Shown here piece by piece: positions 27,887-36,631 of a stretch of 64,000 nt of DNA. Each line of letters begins with the position of its first letter. Position 1 is the stretch's first letter. Under the pieces are notes generated by a model that had not been told where the DNA came from, did no database searches, and was given only the letters and a program-made list of their open reading frames with translations. The position numbers were made by a program, and so were the translations under genes. This stretch comes from Phaseolibacter flectens ATCC 12775 (GTDB taxonomy: Bacteria > Pseudomonadota > Gammaproteobacteria > Enterobacterales > Enterobacteriaceae): positions 459,637 to 523,636 of the forward strand of contig NZ_KI912487.1 of NCBI RefSeq assembly GCF_000518745.1, in the 5' to 3' direction.

Positions 27887-29778
27887 TCGCTGATAAACTG
27901 TTTAAACGACTTGTTGCTGTTGATACACTGATAAAATTCGATGCGGTGATCCCTTCACAGTCCGAGTTTATCGAGCAAATTGACACCACAATAGCGGCTT
28001 TCTATCAAGCACTAGAAAATGAAAATAAACCTCAACTGCAACGACAGCGTTGCTGTGCGCTATTGTGTTTGTATTTTAATCAAGCCATCATACACTCACA
28101 GCATAATAAGGGACTTAATTTTGATGTCGACAATTTGGTGATTGCCGCTGATCGCTATTGCTCAAGCTTTGATAACCGATCCGTACAACAGCTATTAACG
28201 GATTTATTGGTTGCTGAAGACAATAGTATGTTCAACTATGCTTGGCAATTGCTCGAACTCTTTATTACACAACGCCGGCAACCTGAAGCGTTGGTCAGTC
28301 TGCATAGTCAATATCAATCACGTCACAATCAACAATGTCTAATCGATGAGGCCGATAATCGTGATAATGGGGTTCAACAACACCCCATGACTCAAGAAGG
28401 TTACACTCAACAGGTGGTGGATTTATATAGCATCATCGTCGGTCCTTTCGCACAAAAATGGTTTGCAGAGTATGACAAAATCTCCAGAAAACACGTCATG
28501 TGGCGAGTATGCTCCGCATCTGCATCGATCACTTATTTAATTAAGCAATGGAAAAACCACCATGCTGAAAAACGCTTGACGTTATTCTTACCAATATTAG
28601 TTGATGGATTACAAACAACCGCTTTACTAAATGATGAAATAAAAAAAATTAAAAACATATTCATCCTTGAAAGAATACCACCAACACTTCCTATTTCACT
28701 CGCTTTTTATACGCGCTTGAGTGAACAGCAACAGCAAAATAACGGCAATGTCGTTTGGTGTGGAAGCCTCGATTTCAATCAACAAAAATCTTCAACTGTA
28801 GCAGAAGCACTGGCGGCAATTAATACAGAATTAACCCGTGCCACGTTGCATAGCCGCTCGCACGATGTTGTACAGCGCGAAGTCATGGCTTCGTTACTTG
28901 AACAATGGTTAATCGAAGAGGGGACACTCGGATTGTTACAGGATCTCTTTGATAACGAAAATCTCAACTTCACCGGTTTAGCGTTGGCCGATTATGGTAA
29001 AGGATTTAGCAGACATGGCGCTTGGTCTGCTTGGATAGGGAAGCATTTTAGCCTTCTGCCGGGACTGGGAACATCGCTGGTCTCTCCTCCGCTTCCTACC
29101 ATGCAGCCCCCCATACTTGTCGTGCCCATTCCTCCCGCGGTACCTCCCCTTGGCACAATAAAAAGGCCAGAGGTCACACACCCTCATCGCGATGAACAAG
29201 CGATCTCGGTAACAACCGCATCGCCTTATCCCGCATCCATTGCGATAACCGATACCTCCACCAATCCCGTTAAGGTGACACGTCGCCGCTGGCCTTGGTG
29301 GATACTGTTAGTTGTTATTAGCGTTTCACTGATTAGCTTCGCTGGCTACTGGCTATCGCAAAGGCAAGTGAAGCAGAGCAAGGCCCCTCAAACAATCAGT
29401 AACAATCAACCTTTGCTGTCCCTTGCTGATGCCATGCCGTTATTTAAACCAGGACAGAATACTCTATCAGCTCAAAGTACTGAGATATTAAATAAATTAG
29501 CGCAACGAATTTTACAATTACCCCCTAATGCCGTTCTGCTGATTATTGGACATTCTGATAACACAGGCAGTGAAAAACTCAACCAAAACTTATCCCTGCA
29601 ACGAGCTGAAATCATACGTGATTGGCTCATCAAAAATTACCATTTACCTGAGCAACGGTTAATTGTCGAAGGAAAAGGCGATAAGCAACCGATTGACAGT
29701 AATGACACTGAGACTGGACGAGCCAAAAACAGACGCGTTGAAATTATTCCTCTAATAAATCAAGATGAGAGAAAGTAA
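27880..29778 (+). CDS. T6SS-linked inner-membrane protein with C-terminal OmpA peptidoglycan-binding domain (TagL-like)
   Basis: A 632-aa protein. About 470 N-terminal residues are cytoplasmic by prediction. The first part (LQRQRCCALLCLYFNQAI, then FNYAWQLLELFI) faintly recalls a degenerate DotU fold, and the next part recalls a TssM-like region (LTLFLPILVDGLQ...IKNIFILE), without Walker motifs. A Pro-rich stretch (about residues 405-435) precedes a single transmembrane helix (RRWPWWILLVVISVSLISFA, about 470-490). A periplasmic OmpA/MotB domain follows, with IIGHSDNTGSEKLNQNLSLQR, then VEGKGDKQPI and AKNRRVEI. It probably anchors a T6SS-linked complex to the wall. TssL in this locus already has such a domain, so this is a second anchor. 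The N-terminal homology is tentative. Confidence 0.75.
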   Translation: MVIADKLFKRLVAVDTLIKFDAVIPSQSEFIEQIDTTIAAFYQALENENKPQLQRQRCCALLCLYFNQAIIHSQHNKGLNFDVDNLVIAADRYCSSFDNRSVQQLLTDLLVAEDNSMFNYAWQLLELFITQRRQPEALVSLHSQYQSRHNQQCLIDEADNRDNGVQQHPMTQEGYTQQVVDLYSIIVGPFAQKWFAEYDKISRKHVMWRVCSASASITYLIKQWKNHHAEKRLTLFLPILVDGLQTTALLNDEIKKIKNIFILERIPPTLPISLAFYTRLSEQQQQNNGNVVWCGSLDFNQQKSSTVAEALAAINTELTRATLHSRSHDVVQREVMASLLEQWLIEEGTLGLLQDLFDNENLNFTGLALADYGKGFSRHGAWSAWIGKHFSLLPGLGTSLVSPPLPTMQPPILVVPIPPAVPPLGTIKRPEVTHPHRDEQAISVTTASPYPASIAITDTSTNPVKVTRRRWPWWILLVVISVSLISFAGYWLSQRQVKQSKAPQTISNNQPLLSLADAMPLFKPGQNTLSAQSTEILNKLAQRILQLPPNAVLLIIGHSDNTGSEKLNQNLSLQRAEIIRDWLIKNYHLPEQRLIVEGKGDKQPIDSNDTETGRAKNRRVEIIPLINQDERK

Positions 29779-29780
29779 CT

Positions 29781-30287
29781 ATGTTTGCCGATAAAACCAC
29801 CTACACCATTGCCGAAGGATTCTTTTTTTCACCCCTTCCAGAACTGGATACGAGCATTAATATTCTTCGTTTTATGGATGATGACAACAAAGACTACACG
29901 ATTATCATTAACCGGACGATACTGAGTGAAGATCTGACTATTGATGATTTTTGTGACAGAGAATGGGGAAGAATGGAAAGAATTGTGCCTGGTTTTCAGC
30001 GGGAAGGTAGCATAATACGCCAAGAAATTGGTCCCTACAAACTGCCCATAATACAGATAGCGAATCGACACCTTGAAAATGGTGAAGTCATTCGTCAGGT
30101 GGTTTCCGTGGTCACGCTACCACACCATGAATTTTTTAATCCCTTAGAAAATAAAATAGTGATCTTTACACTCGCCTGTCGCGACCAATTTACAGAGAGA
30201 CAGAGAAAACACTATGTCTCTATCCTCAATAGTTTTGTCCCGTACGAAGATGCGGTACCAACAGCAGCCCCTAAATCAAAAGAATAA
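29781..30287 (+). CDS. DUF1795/DcrB-family protein, EagR-type T6SS effector chaperone
   Basis: A 168-aa soluble protein starting 2 nt after the preceding stop. The pattern matches DUF1795: an opening ...YTIAEGFFFSPLPELDTSINIL, then DFCDREWGRMERIVPGFQREG, YKLPIIQIANRHLENGEVIRQV and FTLACRDQFTERQRKHYVSILNSF. EagR proteins of this family bind transmembrane segments of PAAR/Rhs effectors before T6SS export. The usual partner lies next door, but no PAAR or Rhs gene is visible here. The hydrophobic tail of VgrG at the far end of the locus, or a gene outside the window, is a possible client. It is the last gene of the right arm. Confidence 0.85.
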   Translation: MFADKTTYTIAEGFFFSPLPELDTSINILRFMDDDNKDYTIIINRTILSEDLTIDDFCDREWGRMERIVPGFQREGSIIRQEIGPYKLPIIQIANRHLENGEVIRQVVSVVTLPHHEFFNPLENKIVIFTLACRDQFTERQRKHYVSILNSFVPYEDAVPTAAPKSKE

Positions 30288-30303
30288 CGGACATGCCACT
30301 TCG

Positions 30304-30360
30304 CCGGGATAATCAGCGAGCACCAATCAATGGAGGCTAGGATTAATCCCGACTTTTATT
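30304..30360 (+). terminator. Possible terminator of the right T6SS arm
   Basis: Imperfect arms CGGGATAAT and ATTAATCCCG (one bulged A) enclose a long loop, followed by ACTTTTATTTTA. It lies just after the EagR-type gene and before grxB. The long loop makes it a weak candidate. Confidence 0.35.
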
Positions 30361-30456
30361 TTATGTTATCCACACGTGCGATCACTCACTTCCTTCCTCG
30401 CCAGCTGTGTTAATATTGATGCTAGACTTTTTATAAGATAGAGATGCGGAGACACA

Positions 30457-31104
30457 ATGAAGCTATACGTTTATGATCACTGTCCTTTCTGTGTCAAAGC
30501 GAGAATGATTTTTGGCTTAAAAAAACATGCCTTTCAGTTAATCACTCTAGCAAATAATGACGAAAGTACACCTATCCAACTGATAGGTAAAAAAATGCTA
30601 CCTATATTACAGCTTGATGACGGCACCTCAATGGGTGAGAGTCTCGATATTATTGATTTTATTGAGCAACTTCATGGTTCACGGGTACTCAGTCCAACAC
30701 GCTCTGTCGAGCTTGCTGCTTGGCTCAATGCGGTGCAAGGCCCGCTCAGTAACCTGATTATGCCTATCGTGCCAAACACTCAATTTGCTGAATTTCCAGA
30801 TCAGGCTGCACGTGACTACTTTACTCATAAAAAACAAGCCATGATCGGAGACTTCAACCAACTGAAAGTCAACAGAGCGAAGTATGTTGATCAACTCAAC
30901 GCACGATTACAGTCCTTGGCACAACAGATTACGCACTCACACTCGTTTAATCAGGACTTGTCCCTTGATGATATTCATCTATTTCCTGTGCTACGAAATC
31001 TGACATTAGTCAAAGAAATAATCTGGCCTCAGCCAGTCGCGCACCTAAGAGACAGCTTATCAAAACAAAGTGGTGTCCCTTTATTATTCGAACTTGCAAT
31101 TTAA
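30457..31104 (+). CDS. grxB: Glutaredoxin 2
   Basis: A 215-aa GSH-dependent disulfide oxidoreductase with a GST-like fold, the atypical large glutaredoxin. The thioredoxin-fold N terminus MKLYVYDHCPFC carries the active-site CPFC at residues 9-12, and the KMLPILQLDDGTSMGESLDIIDF segment binds glutathione. The all-helical C-terminal domain is complete. The ATG has a GGAG site about 6 nt upstream. It is followed by yceB as in E. coli. It marks the point where core-genome synteny resumes after the T6SS region. Confidence 0.96.
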   Translation: MKLYVYDHCPFCVKARMIFGLKKHAFQLITLANNDESTPIQLIGKKMLPILQLDDGTSMGESLDIIDFIEQLHGSRVLSPTRSVELAAWLNAVQGPLSNLIMPIVPNTQFAEFPDQAARDYFTHKKQAMIGDFNQLKVNRAKYVDQLNARLQSLAQQITHSHSFNQDLSLDDIHLFPVLRNLTLVKEIIWPQPVAHLRDSLSKQSGVPLLFELAI

Positions 31105-31116
31105 ATAGTGTTGCCG

Positions 31117-31683
31117 ATGACAATATTCAAATACTTTATTCGGTTGATATTGGTGGCTGCGTGTTTCACGCTAGCGGGCTGCGATCATATTAATCATTAC
31201 ACGATCAGTGAAGATAAAATTAATCACGCACTGCTTAAACATAATGACTTTCATAAAGTCTTTAATCTGGCTGGTATTGCCAAAGCCAGTATTACACTGA
31301 CTGATTTGCGCAGCAAAATTGGCCGCGCTCAACCGGACAGAATCAGCGTTTCTGCCCAAGCAAATGTTGAAATTAATTGGCTTATCAGTAAAAAACACGC
31401 GCAATTGCAACTAACCATGAGTGCTAAACCGGTTTTGGATGCAACACAAGGTGCCATTTATTTACAAGATCTCAGCCTAGATCAATACCAACTCAGTCAT
31501 CAATCGATAGACAGCGCCTTCAATGCAATCAAGCCGATGTTGCAAGCAGAATTAGTCGATTATTTTAATAGCCACCCGGCCTATGTGCTCAGCTATCAGC
31601 ATCGTTGGACTGAGAGCGTAATTAAACATTGGGCCTCGCGATTAGAGGTGAAACCCGGTCAATTGGTTATTTATCTCAACTGA
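31117..31683 (+). CDS. yceB: YceB, DUF1439 outer-membrane lipoprotein
   Basis: A 188-aa lipoprotein. The frame opens at GTG 31108, but ATG 31117 gives a clean lipoprotein signal (MTIFKYFIRLILVAACF ending LAGC, lipid Cys near residue 23). The mature part, with IGRAQPDRISVSAQANVEI and LQDLSLDQYQL, fits the DUF1439 tubular lipid-binding-like fold. The exact role is unknown in the family. It lies 13 nt after grxB, so both are probably co-transcribed, as in E. coli. Confidence 0.88.
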   Translation: MTIFKYFIRLILVAACFTLAGCDHINHYTISEDKINHALLKHNDFHKVFNLAGIAKASITLTDLRSKIGRAQPDRISVSAQANVEINWLISKKHAQLQLTMSAKPVLDATQGAIYLQDLSLDQYQLSHQSIDSAFNAIKPMLQAELVDYFNSHPAYVLSYQHRWTESVIKHWASRLEVKPGQLVIYLN

Positions 31684-31698
31684 CCCATCACCTCCCCC

Positions 31699-31725
31699 GG
31701 CCAACGGGTCTTCTCCTTGTTGGCC
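31699..31725 (+). terminator. Inverted repeat after yceB
   Basis: Perfect 7-bp arms GGCCAAC/GTTGGCC with a 13-nt loop lie 16 nt after the yceB stop. No T run follows, so it may act as an mRNA end stabiliser or a Rho-dependent stop rather than an intrinsic terminator. Confidence 0.45.
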
Positions 31726-31809
31726 GCAGTCCAGTCGTCACCTTTCCCTTGTGACAGATTCAGATTAGGCCAACCGTTCATTACCAGCGAGGATGAAGAT
31801 GAAAAAGAG

Positions 31810-31885
31810 GTGCAATCCACTGCAACTCTGTTTATGATTGTTCTCCGGCGACTCTCTCATCATTCCTTTTAGCTGGAGCCCGATC
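31810..31885 (+). promoter_or_regulatory. pyrC promoter and start-site-switching leader
   Basis: A -35-like GTGCAA (31810-31815), 17-bp spacer and -10 TATGAT (31833-31838) place initiation at the CCGG at 31845-31848. In E. coli pyrC, starting at the C positions (pyrimidine excess) makes a leader whose 5' end pairs with the ribosome site, while starting at G (pyrimidine shortage) does not. Here CCGGC (31845-31849) can pair with GCTGG (31872-31876), which contains the first bases of the GGAG ribosome site, and losing the two C residues removes two pairs. The architecture is therefore conserved. Confidence 0.75.
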
Positions 31886-32941
31886 ATGACCTGCAAGCCT
31901 GATACCCTGACCATCCGACGCCCAGATGACTGGCATATTCATTTACGTGATGATGATATCTTAACTGCCGTGTTACCCTATACCAGCCGTGATTTTGGAC
32001 GGGCCATTGTCATGCCCAATTTGCAGCCGCCTGTCACAACAATACAGCAGGCCAAAACATACCGTGATCGTATTCTGTCCGCCTTACCCAATGGACATCA
32101 TTTTACACCTCTCATGACCTGCTATTTGACCGATACCTTATCTGCCGATGAACTGGAACAAGGTTTTCATCAGCGGGTGTTCACTGCCGCAAAACTCTAT
32201 CCTGCTCACGCGACCACCAATTCAAGCCAAGGTGTAAGCAGTATTGATCATATCGCTGCCGTTCTGGAACGCATGCAACAAATCGATATGCCTTTGCTGA
32301 TCCACGGCGAAGTGAGCCATCAACAGGTCGATATTTTCGATCGTGAAGCACGTTTTATTGATGAAGTGCTGATCCCTTTGCGACACCGTTATCCGCGACT
32401 GAGGATCGTGCTAGAACACATTACCACACGCCAAGCTGCCGACTATGTTCGCGAGGCTGAAGCGGGTATTGCCGCCACCCTGACTCCTCAGCATTTGGCG
32501 TTAAATCGAAATCATATGCTCAGTGGCGGTATTCGACCGCATCTATATTGCCTACCGATCCTTAAGAGACAAACCCACCAGCAGGCACTTTGCGATATGA
32601 TTGCCACGGGGAATCCACGCTTTTTCCTTGGTACAGATACCGCACCGCATCTGCGAGAAAACAAAGAAAGTCACTGCGGTTGCGCCGGTATTTTTAATGC
32701 CCCAGTTGCCCTTTCCCTCTATACACAAATATTCGACGATCTGGGAGCCTTATCCCATTTAGAGGCATTTTGTTCCTTAAATGGCCCGGCTTTTTATCAA
32801 CTTCCTGTCAGTGAGCATCGCCTTCGTTTAGTTCGACAGCCTTGGACAGTACCCGATTCCATTCCCGTGGGTGAGACCTGTCTTATTCCTTTTATGGCGG
32901 GGCAGACTTTGCCTTGGTCCGTGCACGTGGATGAGTCATAA
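31886..32941 (+). CDS. pyrC: Dihydroorotase PyrC
   Basis: A zinc amidohydrolase that cyclises carbamoyl-aspartate to dihydroorotate, step three of pyrimidine synthesis. The ATG at 31886 gives 351 aa and puts the metal ligands HIH at residues 17-19, matching the class II enzyme. The carboxylated lysine lies in [13 protein letters not shown], later His ligands in LIHGEVS and LEHITT, and the catalytic Asp in [10 protein letters not shown]. The open frame extends 16 codons upstream into the leader, but the ribosome site GGAG 8 nt before 31886 decides the start. dinI, present between pyrC and bssS in E. coli, is not found. Confidence 0.97.
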   Translation: MTCKPDTLTIRRPDDWHIHLRDDDILTAVLPYTSRDFGRAIVMPNLQPPVTTIQQAKTYRDRILSALPNGHHFTPLMTCYLTDTLSADELEQGFHQRVFTAAKLYPAHATTNSSQGVSSIDHIAAVLERMQQIDMPLLIHGEVSHQQVDIFDREARFIDEVLIPLRHRYPRLRIVLEHITTRQAADYVREAEAGIAATLTPQHLALNRNHMLSGGIRPHLYCLPILKRQTHQQALCDMIATGNPRFFLGTDTAPHLRENKESHCGCAGIFNAPVALSLYTQIFDDLGALSHLEAFCSLNGPAFYQLPVSEHRLRLVRQPWTVPDSIPVGETCLIPFMAGQTLPWSVHVDES

Positions 32942-33332
32942 GAGAAAGGTAAAAGGCAGCAGTCAAACAGCAGAATTATCCTGATTCGGCCAAAAAACCT
33001 CTTTAGTTATTGCAAAAGAGCGGCAAAAAGATCTATCTTAGTAGGGTATCTGGTTAGGAAAAGACGCGATGGGTATTTTTGCTGCCAATGCCTCGCCGAC
33101 ATCACGTGGGCTTCTTTTTTTCGCTGCCAGAACAACACGGATAACGTGACCCAGATAGCCAAGTGGATCTTTATTTTTCACTACCGTTTATATCACTACT
33201 TATCAATACCGGTCTGTCGGCCGTGACTTCGTATTCAAGTCGTTCCTTATGCTATAATGGGTGACTCCTGCAGAAATTAATCAGGATGAAGCCTCAAGAT
33301 ACACGTTAACTAACGAGTAAAGGGAGGTTGGT
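32942..33332 (+). promoter_or_regulatory. pyrC-bssS spacer: terminator candidate and extended -10 promoter
   Basis: 391 nt without a gene; dinI is missing from its E. coli position. A hairpin at 33095-33111 (GCC.AC / GT.GGC with one mismatch, 5-nt loop) followed by TTCTTTTTTT looks like an intrinsic terminator for pyrC. Further on, an extended -10 element TGCTATAAT at 33250-33258 without a good -35 is a plausible bssS promoter, about 75 nt upstream of its ATG. Confidence 0.55.
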
Positions 33333-33584
33333 ATGGATAGAGAAAAACAAGTCATTAATACTCATTCTTTAGTCGGATGGGATATCAGTACTGTCGACAG
33401 TTACGATGCCATGATGATCCGCCTGCATTCGCTGTCCTCTGAATATCAAACTGAGGAAAATGCCGATGTCGGACCAACCTATTGGCTAACAACTGACGTA
33501 GCTCGGCAATTTATCTCTATTTTGGAAGCGGGCATTGCCAAAATAGAATCAGAACACAGTGAACGATCTCATATTAAGCATTAA
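33333..33584 (+). CDS. bssS: BssS, biofilm regulator family protein
   Basis: An 83-aa cytoplasmic protein. The HSLVGWDISTVDSYDAMMIRLH and PTYWLTTDVARQFISILEAGI segments correspond closely to E. coli BssS (YceP). BssS and BssR affect biofilm formation through indole and catabolite signalling in E. coli; the biochemical activity is unknown. An excellent GGGAGG ribosome site precedes the ATG. The neighbourhood (pyrC upstream, solA downstream) is conserved. Confidence 0.93.
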   Translation: MDREKQVINTHSLVGWDISTVDSYDAMMIRLHSLSSEYQTEENADVGPTYWLTTDVARQFISILEAGIAKIESEHSERSHIKH

Positions 33585-33682
33585 TGATGGCTTGGCACCC
33601 ACTAGGGTGCCATTCCTTTGTTAGCCGTGACCCATTCCTTCTGTTATTCTTTCTGTTTGTCGTTTTATCAGGGAGAATGACC

Positions 33683-34819
33683 ATGATCTATGATTTGATT
33701 GTTGTTGGCAGTGGGTCAATCGGCGCAGCGACTGCATGGTATGCAAAACAAGCCGGCCTTCAGGTACTGATGATTGACGCTCACCACCCTCCTCATAAGC
33801 AAGGCAGCCATCATGGTGAAACTCGACTTATTCGTTATGCTTATAGTGATGGTGAACACTATTTACCCCTACTTCTCGACAGTAAACAGCGCTGGTTAGA
33901 TCTAGAAAAAATCAGCCAATGCCGTCTGCTCACACAATGTGGTGTCCTACACTTGGCAGCCGAAGACAGTCCGACAATACGGCAGAAGAAGCGTATTGCA
34001 CAACAATGGCAATTAAACTGCTTGAGTCTCAGTGCTGAAGACATCCATCAGCGTTGGCTAGGTCTGACACCACCAGCACATTTCAGCGGACTACTTGAGC
34101 AAGATGCGGGTTATTTACATTGCAGTAAAGCGGTACAAGTTTTGATCAAGCTCTGTCATGATGCCGGCTGCGCTCAGTTATTCAATAGCCCTGTCATGGC
34201 AATCAATCAGCACTCTGGTTTACAGCAAGTTAAAACTGCCCAAGGTATTTTTCAGGCACACCGATTGGTCATCAGTGCTGGCACGCAAGTACGACAACTG
34301 CTTCCCTCCTTGCCCGTGCAACCAGTCCGTAAGGTGTTCACGTGGTTTCAAGCCGATGGTCGATACGGTGAATCAGCACATTTCCCCGCCTTCACCATTG
34401 ACCTTGGCCAAGAGGGACAGTTTTATGGTTTTCCAGCTCAAAATGCGAGCCTTAAACTGGCCCGTCATGATGGTGGTCAACCTTTAACAGTGGCACAACA
34501 GCCTGCTGCATTTGGTCAAATACCGAGCGATGGCAGTGAGTGTTTGCCAGTTTTAAGGCAGTTTTTACCCGGTGTCGGGGGTTGCTTGAATGGCGAGAGT
34601 TGCCTATATGATAATTCACCGGATCAAGATTTTATCATTGATACGTTACCAGATAACCCACATTGTCTACTGATCACCGGTCTGAGCGGTCATGGCTTTA
34701 AATTTGCGCTCACCCTCGGCCATATTGCCAGTGAATTTGCCGGTGGTCAGGTTCTCTCTGACTACGTGAGTCACTTCAGTCTCCGGCGATTTAATGAGTC
34801 AGCGACCAATTTAAGATAA
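33683..34819 (+). CDS. solA: N-methyl-L-tryptophan oxidase SolA
   Basis: A flavoenzyme of the monomeric sarcosine oxidase family that oxidatively demethylates N-methyltryptophan and sarcosine-like amines, giving formaldehyde and H2O2. The ATG at 33683 was chosen for a GGGAGA site 6 nt upstream; the frame opens about 33 codons earlier, but that part matches nothing in SolA. The dinucleotide-binding VVGSGSIGAATAWYA lies at the N terminus, followed by GSHHGETRLIRYAYSDGE. Cys in ESCLYDNSPDQDF matches the covalent FAD attachment site, and LITGLSGHGFKF is near the C terminus. It is 378 aa, close to E. coli SolA. Confidence 0.94.
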   Translation: MIYDLIVVGSGSIGAATAWYAKQAGLQVLMIDAHHPPHKQGSHHGETRLIRYAYSDGEHYLPLLLDSKQRWLDLEKISQCRLLTQCGVLHLAAEDSPTIRQKKRIAQQWQLNCLSLSAEDIHQRWLGLTPPAHFSGLLEQDAGYLHCSKAVQVLIKLCHDAGCAQLFNSPVMAINQHSGLQQVKTAQGIFQAHRLVISAGTQVRQLLPSLPVQPVRKVFTWFQADGRYGESAHFPAFTIDLGQEGQFYGFPAQNASLKLARHDGGQPLTVAQQPAAFGQIPSDGSECLPVLRQFLPGVGGCLNGESCLYDNSPDQDFIIDTLPDNPHCLLITGLSGHGFKFALTLGHIASEFAGGQVLSDYVSHFSLRRFNESATNLR

Positions 34820-34904
34820 AGGCTGTTAAAGTTTTAATCATTCTGTCAACTTTATTATTTATTCTTTTATTATAAATAAACGATTAACAATAAGGTAGAC
34901 AGAA

Positions 34905-36623
34905 ATGACTAAAACGCAAAAACCAGAAACGAGATCCCCTCAAGATACTGACCATACTCCGGCAGATCCTAGTCGCCGACGTTTTCTGGCTACCACCTCC
35001 GTACTTGGTGCAAGCGCTTGTGGCTTACTGCCTAGCACCAATCAAGCTCACGCTAAACCGACAGTTCACTGGCAGCCTTTAGCGCAATTTCCAATAGAAA
35101 AACAAAATCATTTACTCAGAAAATACATTAAAAATATTATCGTTATCTACGCAGAAAATCGCAGTTTTAATAATCTGTTTGCCAACTTTCCAGCCAGCCA
35201 ATCACCCCTCTCCTCGTTGCCAATCGCCACTTCGCAACAACGCGATAGAGATGGCAGTATCCTGCCTTATTTACCGCCAATCTGGGGAGGCATGGTGCCT
35301 GAGGCACAAACCGTCAATCATACGCCTTACCAGATAAAACAGGATGCCAGTTATTTACAAAAATTAGCAAATGCGCCTTTCGCTTTACAAGGCCCTGAAC
35401 AAGAAGCTTTACCACAAGGCGTTGTCACTCGCGATCTCTGCCACCTGTTCTATCATAATCAAATGCAGATCAACGGGGGGAAAAATGATAAATTTGCTGC
35501 ATGGAGCGACTCTGGTGGTCTGACTATGGGTTATTATGCAGATAACCAATATAATCTGAGATTATGGCAATTGGCCCAACAATTTACACTCTGTGATAAC
35601 TTCTTCCAAGGTGCGTTTGGCGGCTCTTTCCTCAACCACCAATATCTGATTTGTGCGCGTCCCCCTTACTATCCCAATGTCAGCCAATCACCGGCAAAAA
35701 GTCTTGTTGCAACGCTGATGAGTGAGGATCCTACCGATAATCGTCTGAAACCGTTAGCGGATTCACCAGCCAGCGCTCTGCAAGGGCCACCACGCTTTGG
35801 ACCATCGCAAATAACGCCAGATGGGTATGCAGTCAATACCATGCAACCCCCCTACTGGCCGTCAGCAACCCGAGATAAGCACGATCCTTCTCTCGCCGAT
35901 GCAACCTCACCCAATACCTTACCCCCACAAACCCATCCCCATATTGGCGATTTATTGTCTGCGAAAGGCATTGATTGGGCTTGGTATTCAGGAGGTTGGC
36001 AGTTTGCCAATGAGGGTAAAAAGGACAGTGAACTCTTCCCTCCTAAACCTGATTTTCAACTGCACCATCAACCCTTTAATTATTTTGAAAATTTAGGCCC
36101 GCAACATCCAGCCAAACGGCAACATCATTTGCGTGATGGTGGATTAGGGGACAGTCGGACACATAATAAATTTATCAGTGATATTGAAGCCGGTCAGCTT
36201 CCCGCTGTAACCTTCTATAAGCCACAAGGTAATTTAAATATGCACGCGGGGTATTCCGATGTGGCTGCAGGCGATCAACATATCGCACATATTATTCATC
36301 AATTACAAGAGAGCCCACTTTGGCAACACTCGGTGGTAGTCATCACCTTTGATGAAAATGGCGGGTGGTGGGATCCGGTTGCCCCGCCTCAAGGGGATCG
36401 GTTTGGACCAGGTTCACGTATTCCCGCTTTAGTGATTTCACCTTTTTCACGAAAAAATCACGTCGAACATACACAGTATGATACCGGTTCAATATTACGA
36501 TTTATCTCGCGTCTTTATGATTTACCTAAATTGGAAGGACTTGCACTGCGTGATCAGCAACTGATAAAACAAGGCAATAAACCGATGGGTGATTTGACGG
36601 AAACCTTGCAATTTCCTTGCTGA
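34905..36623 (+). CDS. Tat-exported phosphoesterase (acid phosphatase AcpA / phospholipase C superfamily)
   Basis: A 572-aa protein of the PF04185 phosphoesterase family. A twin-arginine signal SRRRFLATTS (residues 23-32) and following hydrophobic stretch to about residue 50 (NQAHA) predict folded export to the periplasm. The catalytic start IKNIIVIYAENRSFNNLFANF has the family's E-N-R-S-F nucleophile-region motif, with metal-site segments FLNHQYL and VVVITFDENGGWWDPVAPP. The proteins I associate with this pattern are acid phosphatases rather than the haemolytic phospholipases, which also carry a C-terminal domain missing here. It interrupts the conserved solA-trhO order of E. coli, so it is an insertion relative to that gene order. 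Confidence 0.85.
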   Translation: MTKTQKPETRSPQDTDHTPADPSRRRFLATTSVLGASACGLLPSTNQAHAKPTVHWQPLAQFPIEKQNHLLRKYIKNIIVIYAENRSFNNLFANFPASQSPLSSLPIATSQQRDRDGSILPYLPPIWGGMVPEAQTVNHTPYQIKQDASYLQKLANAPFALQGPEQEALPQGVVTRDLCHLFYHNQMQINGGKNDKFAAWSDSGGLTMGYYADNQYNLRLWQLAQQFTLCDNFFQGAFGGSFLNHQYLICARPPYYPNVSQSPAKSLVATLMSEDPTDNRLKPLADSPASALQGPPRFGPSQITPDGYAVNTMQPPYWPSATRDKHDPSLADATSPNTLPPQTHPHIGDLLSAKGIDWAWYSGGWQFANEGKKDSELFPPKPDFQLHHQPFNYFENLGPQHPAKRQHHLRDGGLGDSRTHNKFISDIEAGQLPAVTFYKPQGNLNMHAGYSDVAAGDQHIAHIIHQLQESPLWQHSVVVITFDENGGWWDPVAPPQGDRFGPGSRIPALVISPFSRKNHVEHTQYDTGSILRFISRLYDLPKLEGLALRDQQLIKQGNKPMGDLTETLQFPC

Positions 36624-36631
36624 TTGGCCTT

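Noticed and set aside
33584-33682. N-terminal hydrophobic extension of SolA as a signal peptide
   Set aside because: SolA is cytoplasmic, the extension matches nothing in the family, and a ribosome site places the start at 33683.
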